Shown here: positions 25,362 through 36,100 of the stretch, piece after piece
Layout of the letters: every line of letters starts with the position of its first letter
Numbering within the stretch: position 1 is the stretch's first letter
NCBI RefSeq assembly: GCF_024713975.1
Contig: NC_091098.1
Coordinates: forward strand, 11,380,816 to 11,444,815
Reading direction: 5' to 3'
Origin: Paralichthys olivaceus
Taxonomy: Eukaryota > Chordata > Actinopteri > Pleuronectiformes > Paralichthyidae
Length of the DNA stretch: 64,000 nucleotides
Program-made: the position numbers and the translations under genes
The notes under the pieces: generated by a model
The model's input: the letters and a program-made list of their open reading frames with translations, nothing else
Database searches by the model: none
What the model was told of the DNA's origin: nothing

Positions 25362-26170
25362 GAAGAAAACTGCCCACCGGCACCTACCATCTTTTACCAT
25401 CGTCCGGGTGAGTCCACAGTGGCTGATCTTTGCTTCCATAGCTTTAGCTGCATTATTATTCTACATTCTTCATCTGGAGCTGACAGTTAAGGATACAGAC
25501 GATGGATACTGGGAATAGTGAAACATACAATATCAGTAATTGCTGAAAGTTGCTTTTAATCTATTTAAGACTGCCTACCTCAGTCATTTGTACCATTTGG
25601 CTTTGTGATTAATGGGCTAATGCAGTGGATTTGATAAAGGAAACTGGCACCATAAAGCCTACTGGCCATTGTCTGACTTCCGTATGAGCAATAGTTTTAG
25701 ATTTCTTATCTATCTGGAGATGAAGCACATTTTCAAGCTACTTATGTTTAAAAGATGACTAAACTTATTTTACTGTCATGTGAAAATTCCACACAACAGA
25801 CTAATGTACCCATTTTCTTCTTTTACAGTTTTTTTGTCAACAAGAAACATCAACAAGATCTGAGCAATAAAGATTTGACTTGACGAACGTCACAAGCTTG
25901 CACCATGCATTTGACCAGATTACCACCGATTGCCTGCAGAATCTATGCAGACTTGTTTTTTTTCCATTATTTTTATGTGACAGCTACAAACGTTTCGGGG
26001 AAACAGCAAATGTTTTTCTAAATGTGTCCTAAGTTTTTACACCAAATGGTTTTTAAAGAAAAAAATGGAATTTGATATCTGGTCAGTTTGACATTTTTAA
26101 ATAACTTTTTATGTATTCAAACATTTTAACAAAATGCAAGCTCAAATAAAAGTCCAGAAACCAGGAAACT
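25362..26170 (+). other. ybx1 3'UTR with an intron and conserved segments
   Basis: The last coding exon appears to end at 25407 (donor GTGAGT) and the transcript to resume at 25829 after a pyrimidine-rich TTTTACAG. That gives a purely non-coding last exon, the arrangement I recall for mammalian YBX1. Two parts of this exon resemble the mammalian 3'UTR as I recall it: TGACCAGATTACC with TCTATGCAGACTTG near 25912-25955, and GATATCTGGTCAGTTTGAC near 26074. A polyadenylation hexamer follows at 26145-26150. Confidence 0.65.
26145..26150 (+). terminator. ybx1 polyadenylation signal
   Basis: A canonical AATAAA occurs in CTCAAATAAAAG, about 785 bases after the stop codon in genomic distance, or about 360 bases in the spliced transcript. 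Confidence 0.6.
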
Positions 26171-27116
26171 GTCTCTACTGTGATTTTTCTTTTGCACTGG
26201 CTCCAAACCACATTTATTGGCTCATTTACAGAGTAGACTGGTATTTTAGTTAATTTATTTATATATTTGGACATAACCTTTGCAGTAAATTTTAGTAATC
26301 CACCAAATGCAACCAAGGCCCAGTGAGCTATTTCAAACTATATTTTAAAATGTTTAGCAAAATCTGGTTTATAAAGAAACTCAACAATTTGTTTGACACC
26401 AACACAATGTGATGCACAGAAATTTAAACATGATTAACACTTGGATAATTTCTAGACGTAGCTTCTCATACTATTCAGTATGCAGGCACAATTACAATGT
26501 GTAGCTCCTAGATTTGAAATAAAACCTAAGGCCACATCTGTGGTGGATTGTTTCCTACTGCCTGTAAGTTAAGATGTGTTTCCGGGAACGTAAAAGGTTG
26601 TTGTGGCTCAAGTTGAGTGAAATGTCCTGTTGGCCACTAAAAATCCTGCTCCTGCAAGTTTCTGATACATTTGCAGGACTAAGTGTGGGTGAACAAAAAC
26701 AGCTTAACTAGAAGTAGTTTCTCTGGAGATTAAACTTCCTATTCAAAATGACAGTCCTGTTTTAATATAGTTACTTGGGATAGTTTACCATTAAAGGGCA
26801 ACACGAAACATTGACGCTGACTGGACTTACACTCAAAACCTTCATGGCTCAGTTGTATACACACACCACTGGAGCACCAGGCTGGGATTAAACGCCTCTT
26901 AAACTGCATATAAATCCCAGAAAATGCTTTTCAGTCTGTTAAAGGAATTCTGAACCACTGTAACAGTAATTCATATTATCCCTGTGTCCAATGTTATTCA
27001 TCTGCAATGCAGTCAACAAAAACTGAACATGGTGAGCATCACAAATCTACTGGAAGGTGTGTTTTCTTCTCCATCCCCTCTACATGGTGATATGATTATG
27101 TCAATGACAGTCACAT
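26171..27116. other. convergent ybx1/arhgef16 3' flank
   Basis: About 0.95 kb between the ybx1 polyadenylation signal and the arhgef16 stop codon. Two minus-strand AATAAA hexamers (plus-strand TTTATT at 26213-26218 and 26254-26259) would give arhgef16 a 3'UTR of about 0.9 kb, ending close to the ybx1 3' end. No other feature is seen. Confidence 0.4.
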
Positions 27117-30100
27117 TTAAACGTTGGTCTCTTTGCGCAGACGCTTCATGCGTTGCACGTTGTTCTCCATGGCGGTCGGGTCGGTGATCTCCATGGCACA
27201 GCTCGCTGGAAACCAGCCTCTCTCGCCATCTCGCATTCTCTCCCCATAGCAAAAGTCTGGAAGGAGCAGACAGTTTAAGATTGTTTGAGCACTGCAGCAT
27301 GTTCTTTAAATATAATTTGTAGAAGGAAGGACATTGAGCTGGAATGACTGGACTGACAACCAAGGCCTCACCTTCTTCTTTCTGCAGGACGATAACAAGC
27401 TCAGCCTGCTTCAGCCCTAGCTCATCTGGCTCCTTTGGCATGTAGGCTTTAGTGGCCTCGTACTGTGGCAGACCTGAAACATTCCCATATTACTATGTGG
27501 TGGGGGAAAAAAGGCTTTTATGTTGCATATGGTATATTTTCTATGTATTCCAGGGTTTTTGTTTCTGTTTTCAGAACTTTATATGAATTTTTTGTGAATG
27601 ACTTTCTGTGAAGGCTCATGAACACATGAACATCCTTTGCTGCCCTGTTGAATATCTTCAGCCCACTGCATCACTTCCTAGGATGTGTAATTTTTCCTGG
27701 AAAGGCACACCCTTTGATAAGGACGTCAGTAACACACAAACAATAGGCCACTGACACTGTTCAGACCTGGTATTAACATCCGTCCTGAGTGATCCGATCA
27801 TGTGATCAGTGCTAAGTGAGTGTTCACACGTATTAAATACATCCTGAATGTGTCTGCTGTGACCACTTGTGATCAAATCTCACTTCCGCACTGTACATGC
27901 AAATCAACATGCCATTTGTGTATGATGACCAAAGACCAGTGTGAGTTTACAGATTTGTCTCATATCTGTGTGTGTCAGTGTGAGGGATAAGAGATGGCGA
28001 AAAGATTGTGGCCTACGTGCTTCCTAGACCTCAGAATGTCTGAGTGATCAAATCCAGGTGCTATCAGACCTGAACTTAGTGCTGACCACCTGTGTGATCC
28101 AATCCCTCAGGACAGAGGTTAATAACGGATCTTAACAAGGTCCAGGTGCTGCCAGTCTGAGGGTTATTCTTTAAATACGCCTTTAACAGGGAGCATCATG
28201 ACGGCATGCACTCAGAAGAAAAATATTTAGATCATGCAAAACATTTTGTGTTTTCATCATATTTGGCCTGTGGACAAATTGGAAAAAAATAAACTTAAAT
28301 ACCACAGAAGTCCTGAGAATCAAGTGAATAGTTACAGACTTGGAAAACGAATGAAAACCATCTGTTATCTGTGCCACACACTGAAGGCTTCCATGACAAA
28401 TAAATTCTTTCCACATGAGGTAAGAGAACAAACATCACAGAAGACACAAACACACTGGCAAAGTCAATTTAGTCATTTCAGATTTATATTTCATTCAGTA
28501 TATTCCAATCAATGACATACTTGAATAAGTGAACAAAGCATGCTGACTTACCACCTCTAGAAGTGACGGCACCTGCCTGCTTGTGCTCTGTAAGAGCGAC
28601 TATCCAACGTGCACGGTCCACCCTGAGTAACAGACACAAAAAAGAAGCGGTGAACACAACGCTACACCCTGTGCAGTGCACTGTGCGTGTGGTAGGGTAA
28701 AAACGTCTCATGAACTAAATGCATTGGATTATTTAGGTTGGTGTTCAGACTTCTGTCAGTAGAGGGAGTCTGACACAGCATATCAGCTTCCAGGTCATGT
28801 AAGGGAATGGAGGACAACGTTTCCTAGAGGACGCCTCAACAGTCACATTTAAAGCCCTTAACAATCAAGCCCCTTCATACATCAAAGACCTGATAACACC
28901 GTATTATCCAAATAGATCACTCTGTTCACAAAACACAGGCTCTCTTGTGGTTCCAAGAGTCTGTAAGAGTAGAAAAGGAGGAAGAGCATTCAGCTACCAG
29001 ACTCCTCTCCTGTGGAACCAGCTCCCACTCTGGGCTCGGGAGGCAGACCCCATCTCAGCATTTAAAGTTAAAAGTTAAAAGTTAAAACGTTCCTTTTTGA
29101 TAAAGCCTATAGTTAGTTCTGGATCGGGTGAGTCCTGAACCATCACTTAGTTATGCTGCTAGTGGTCTACACTGCTGGGGGAACTCCCATCATGCACTGA
29201 GCACTTCTCCACTTCTCTCTATATAATACGATTTTAAGGTCTTGACCTTCTATGTAAAGTGCCTTGAGATAATGTATATTATGATTTGGCGCTATACAAA
29301 TAAAATTGAATTGAATTGAAAATTGAAGAAACTGTCAACATTCAGATATATTCATTAACCAATATGTGACAGAAACAGCAGCTAACATCATCTTATAATT
29401 CCTTCTTGGACAATTGAACGATGGGGGATGAGAGCAGCAGTACCTGGACTCGGCCATCAGGGAGATGTGTTCCGATCTCCCCTCGCTGTTCTTGCTCATC
29501 AGCAGTTTAAAAGAAAGATGGTAGCTGTTCTTCGCAGGTGGAGACATCCGTCCCTCGGCATCCTCTCCGACCTCCACCTCCACATTCTCCAGAGTAGCGT
29601 AGTCCATCACCACAAAGCTCTCCTCGCTGGAATCAGTGTTTACTCAGATTTAGAGTTTATTTATTTTTTCCCCAGACATATCTTATCCTCTGGCTGCAAC
29701 CATAGACACCATAGACAGCTGTGAAGCCAATCGCCAACTGGTGGCTGGTTGCAGTATTGGTAATAAATCCTGCCTCCTCCATGTTAGCAATTGGGATATG
29801 GACAAAACAAAAAAGTAAAGGAACACATTAAATACATTTTCTGCCATTTTAGGTAATTGTCATTACACGGATTGTGGGTCCAAGTGTCTTTTATCTAAGT
29901 TAGGTTTCAATTAGTTATTTGATGATATAAAAACGAGGTGAAACGTCATGATTGACAGCTGAGACTGACACAGGATTGGTCGAGCATGTGTATCAGTTGA
30001 ACCTAAATACTGCAGCTTCATCCCAAGATCGCTACTGTGCAGGCTCTGACTGCACAAGATGGCAGCATCTGAATCCGGGATTTTAGGATGAGGAGACGTG

Positions 30101-33100
30101 TCGTCCATCTTTAATGAGCAGTCACAGAGGTGTCTTCAGGAGTTGTGGACTTGTCTCGCCTATGAACACAACTCCTGAAGACACCTCTGGATGACTACAT
30201 CATAGTTATTCGCAGAAACAGAGCAACTTAAATGATCATTTTTCCACTTATATGTTATGTAACCAGCTGAAACAAGTTTACTGTGTAGTTGTGTAGAACT
30301 CATAGAGCAAAAAGAGCCACATATCCTGACTATCTGCTGATAACATTTACTGCATATTATCACTTGAGGAACGGGGTCACAGTGACGACTTTAGAATGAC
30401 TCAGAATGACTCCAGTGTTGTGGCTCAGTCGCTCCTCTGAGCTTACATTGTTTGGTTTCTCCTTAACTCAAAACAGAAAGCTGTAGTCCAGTCGAGCTGA
30501 CATGTTGAATGCAAGATTGAAGAATCTCAAGTATGCACACACCACATCCCTACACTGCTCTCTTCTCTCTGTCCCCTTGCTCTCCCGCTCCTGTCTGCAC
30601 TTTGTTTCTCATGTTCCCTGCCAGCAGAAGGACCTTCTTGCAGTCCACAGGTATTTGTTTAGTTAAAGAAGCCTTAAGGTTAGAACTCAAAATCAACAAT
30701 AACAACTAACACTAAAAACAAACCTCCGGCTCTGGTTCTAATGTTGTCTCCATAAATTAGGTGTCTGCTTCTGTCAGTTAGCACGATTACACAAAAACAA
30801 TCCAACCGATTTCCATGGAATTTAGTGGAGCTGTGGGGCATGACCCAAGTAAGACCTCATTTAATTTGGTGCACATCCAGCAGGTAGAGCCAGGATTTGT
30901 TTTACTCACATTGTGAGTTTGGGTGTTTTTCAACATTTAGAAGAATAATTGTGAGGATATTGTGAGGATTGATATTTATGAGTGTGCAATTCGGTGAAGA
31001 TCCAAATAAATATCTTGAAGTAGTGAATTTAAATGTGGATCCATTCGGGGACTGTTGGTCATAGCAGAGGTAAACTCTACTGACTGACATTTTAGTTTCT
31101 ATATCACAGAAGGCAAAACCTTAAGTGATCTGTATACTCGACCCTGGTGATGATTTAGTATGAAAATCAGTTCTGAGTATTGTTTTTATAAAACCCCTTT
31201 TCTAAAGAAACATATCTGTGTGTGTATTTGAGGCCCACTGACCTCTTCTTCTTGGTAATGATCAGCACGTCATTGAAGAGGAACAGGTAGTAACTCCTGT
31301 TGCTGAAAGCCCTCCAGATGCTGAGCTCCTCGGTGCAGACGGCCAGCTCGCCGCGCTTCTTCAGCCACCGCGATGATGACACCAGAGGAAAAGGCTGTGA
31401 GGACACAAGATTTATCCGGTAAGCAAACCGGACCACGTCTCATTATGTTCCTCGCTCTTCATATCTACACATTTAACCAACATTTCATCCAACACGTCAA
31501 AGCGGTTTGCTTTGAGGTTGCTTGTGCAGAAACATGTGGTTTGCTCTGACCTTGATTTTACCAAAGTCCATATGTTTCTGGATGGTGTACATCTGCTCTG
31601 TCCTCTCCATCCGCCTCGCTCCATCATTGCAGCTACTGACCAACTGTTAAGATAGTCATCACAACACAACTCAACCTCATGTGGTTGCTTAAGAGTTGGA
31701 GATTCACAGGCAGGCTGTTCTCAGTATCTTTACCTTGCTGATGGCGTGCAACGACCAAACGGCAGCAAAGTACTCCGCTGTCTTGTCTGGAGTTTTCTGG
31801 CAGATTGTCTACGAGGAGAAAACAATGGTAGTTAAGTTATGTACTTATAGTACTGTATACAGTACACGCATACACGGTATATGAAAGGTTGTAGTTGTGT
31901 GTATACAGGCACATGATTCTTGAAAATGTGAGATGTGATGCATACATAAGTAGAAATTCATTTTGATTTTAGTGGGTGCATCTTTTCATGACTTTATAAA
32001 TAACAAAATAACATAAATGCATATTTCAATGACAGTGACACAAAGGATGAGAGTGGCCCCAGCCCCCCCGGGACCCTCAAAGGATAAGCAGCATAGATAA
32101 TGTATAGATGGGTGTAAAATTACCATTATGGCTTAAAAACTTAAAAACTATCTATTAACTAAAGACTTTAATCTTTTTTGATTTGACAATCACATGGGCC
32201 CCTTCTAGAAGTAACTCACATCCTGCAGCAGTGGAAGTCTGGTTACTCGCTGCATTGGAAGGATGAGGAACGAGATCATGGGGAGGCCTCCGCACTCACT
32301 GCTCCCTTCAATCTGCCTAAGCGTCTCCTTGAACGCAGTGTTGCTCGTCCTTAGAGACACATAGAAAAAGGGAAGTTCAGCTCATCGTGCCGCATTACTG
32401 CAGAAACACAACAGCATGTTACAGTTCGCTCTGCTACCCACAGCAGCTTCTGCAGCGTCCTCTGCTGGAAGGTCTCGTTGGAGCAGTAGACAATGTAAGG
32501 CTCGAAGTGATGGGCAGCGTGGTTCTGAACAATATCGCTAATGTCCCGAATCACTGGGTTGTCATAGTGACGCCGCTCCAGGTCCTCGAAAAACCTGAAA
32601 AGAGAGAGAGACAGAGGGGGAGGTTGGTAAAGAAGTGAGAGGACACTGGTTTTCCTCCCACAGACTAATTACAGGAGCAGGATACACAGAACTGCGTGAG
32701 GACAGTGGAAGGTATTTCACAAAACAAGACTGGGCAATAAAACGATAACAAAGCCTCAACCTTCACTCAAGATCAGAAACTTTAAGCTTTAAACAATCAG
32801 ACATTCATTGTGATAATTATCGATATGGACTGATATGAACATTTTTATCTTGATAATATTTTAATTCAAAAAGAGTATTAGGGCCACATGAAGGGGAAAC
32901 AATATTCGAATTTCAAGAATAAAGTTATAATGTTATGAGAATAAAGTTATAATATTACGAGAATGAAGTTTTCCAAGTTTCCAAGGATACATTTGGAATA
33001 TTAGGAGAAGAAAGTTGTAGTAGCCCAACAACATTAGTGTGTCCCTGTTGAAAGTGATGTTTACTGAGACAATTTAACTGTCCCCTCTGATTTGAGTGGT

Positions 33101-36100
33101 TTGAATGACTTAACAACAGGACACACATACAAAACACATACACTGTGAGACAGACATGTCGCACAGTAGCTTCTGCAGATCCTGTTTTACTATGAAACAC
33201 ATGACAAAAGGAACAAAGACGGACAAACAAGCCTTCTCCTGCTGCTGCAACTGAATCTATTTTCATTCACGATCAAGTAGCTGGCAATGCAGAGCAACAA
33301 AGGCTGCTCTATCACAAATTATCATCTTAAAGCCAGGAATACCACTCAGAGCTGCAGCTGAACCTGTTTGACTAGCATGTTTTAACACGTCCATGCAACC
33401 CACAGGATACTAGAGACATGCTACAGGCAAATATTCAACCTGAAACTTGTGACCCATTTTCTACTTGAAACCACAGATCCAGTGGGAATTTGATGCGTTT
33501 ACCTTAATGTAAAGACAACACACTAAAATGCAGCTCTGTTTAAAATCTGTGAGTTAAAGTAGATAATGTCTGCAGATAACAAACAATTATCTTGCACTGC
33601 TTCACACAGACACCATTATCATTACCTTTTTTTTTTTTACAACATACCCCAGGGCTAGTTTTCCATTAGCCACACACACACACGCACGCACGCACGCACG
33701 CACGCACAACCACACACACACAAGTAAGGCTGTAAGAACGTGGAGCCCACCGTTGGCTGACTTTCTGGATCACAGAGATGTTGGAGAAGAGGTGATGGTG
33801 CTCCGTGGTGGTCATCGTTTTTCTCAGGGCTTCACTCTCCTTGAAGTGACGTACCAGTATGCCCAGGCTGTGCAGGTACGAATACTCCGAGGTGATTATC
33901 TCGAAAATGGCCTGTAAAGTGACCACACAAATGTTTGTGCATGAGGAACCATTCACATGCACACATGCAACATGTACATTTATTTCAGCTTTAACCTTTA
34001 AAAATATAAAACTCATCCAGTTGTGTTCTTTAGTTATTATCGTCTTTAATTAACTTTTTCTTGAATAAGTTTTCCTTCTACTTCCTACATTTCCCCCAAA
34101 TTCCTCTAGAAAAAAATAAAGAAATCAACAATCCGCATCATGCAATGCATTCTGGTCTGTTGAGGCTGGAGAAATCTGCATCTCTGCTCTCCTCACATGT
34201 TGAATACTGGTACAAAACTGATGAGGTCTGATGTTAACTATGTTTTAAAGTCCACAGGAACGTAATCTCTACGCACTGAAATCTACCAGCAGACAACAAC
34301 AGAGGTGCAGAAATGGAAGACACGAGCAGCAGCAGCGATTAAGGTGCAGTAGTTCCTGTATGACACTATACATATTCTGTAATGAGGGGTTGGTTAACCT
34401 GTGCTGTGTGTGGTCAAGATGTAAAGTGAGCAACCAGGTGGTGACAGCGCATCTCCCACACTCTTGTGGCTCACAAAGAACAGAAGGGCAGTAGCTGAAC
34501 TAAAATCGAGAACACTAAAAAATCTCAGACCAACAAGAACGTTTCAAGCAAAACAGATCTGAATTTCAGAAAATGGTTCGTTTTGTTTGCTGAACTTTTT
34601 CACAGTTCCTTAGATGCTGATCTTAATTTCTAAAACCAAACTTCACGCAGAAGCTTTCATATCCCTGTGAGTGTGACAATAATAGAGCTCTAGGACTCTG
34701 GACCCAGGAACATAAGAGTGACATTAGAAGCTGCTCAGGAGAGGACCTGAGTTGTGATTACACTGGCAGGGTGTGGCTTTATTCAAGGACTGTAGTGCAC
34801 ACAGGGTGAACCTTAGCTGTTGACACAAGAAATGCATACAGATGACAAAAGGGAAAATCCACCCTCAGATCGTGTTACACTGTATAGATGGTATCAGTCT
34901 GTGATGTTCAGTTCATTTTTGAAACTGGGTTTGTTGTAACCATAGACTGTATATAAAGAGGTTGTCACACCAACATTCCCCCAATCTACTTCTGGTCCTG
35001 CTCAGTGAGTCGCTAAATTTCCTAAAAAGACTCGGTGGAGTTATAGTGAAAAGTACCAAAGAATAAATCTTAAGTAAATAAGTACAGATACATAAAAAAG
35101 GAGGGATTAAGTAAAAGTATTCTGTTACATCCCACCACTGGACTTCATTATCTAACTTAATATTAATATCATGATGACATCATTCCTACCATATGATCAT
35201 AATTATTTGTCAATCTATATAAGCTTTGGTTTGCATCTATGAGAAAAATGCACTTTTCAACTATGCATGACGTCATTTTCTGACATCACTTGTCACAACA
35301 CATGATGGGGAATAAATATCTGATCAATATAAGGTTCAGATCGTCTCTCCAGCTCTACTGTTTATTCATTCATCTTAACATTGTGATTAGTGAAAAGCTT
35401 GGTTTTCTTAAAGTGCACATTTCTTTTGTCAAAATGTCCTGACTGTGTTAATGAACCTAAATCAAAATGCAACGTGTCTTATTAGTGAACTGCATTCTGG
35501 TGTTTATTGTCTATGGAGGTTGGTATCAGTGCCTCTCTGTGTATCTGCTGGACGTGGATGCAAAAACAGTGGGTGCAGAAAGGAGGCATTGTGGTTTCAT
35601 TCAGATACATGTTTGTGAGGCCACCGTGACCTTTGTCTAACTAAAATCTAATCAGTTCATCATTGAGTCCAAATGAATATTTGTACCAAATGTGAACCCT
35701 AAAGGCGTTCTTGAGATATCGCATTCACGAATGGGACGGACACACTCTTACCTCCTGTCTCTTCCTCTCCTGAGCTGAGATCAGTGTCAGGATACCTGTG
35801 TCCTTCACCTTTGTTAGATTGAAAAAAGAAAACAACCTTAAAGACTGAAAACTATTTGAAAAATGTTTCTAGTCTGTCAGACAGGAACATTTTCACACAG
35901 GGTCATGTAGTATGGAAGTACATGCAGTCGTACTAGAGGATTGTTAGCCCTGATGTCAGGAGATTTAGCTTTTGGTGACATGGGCCGACATGTTGATGTG
36001 CTCAAATCAAAAACATGTGATTTGTACCTGAGGTAGCTGGCTCCAGGTATGATATGCTGGCTTGTAGTTCTTCACCACGATGCCCTGGTCTTCCACAGGG

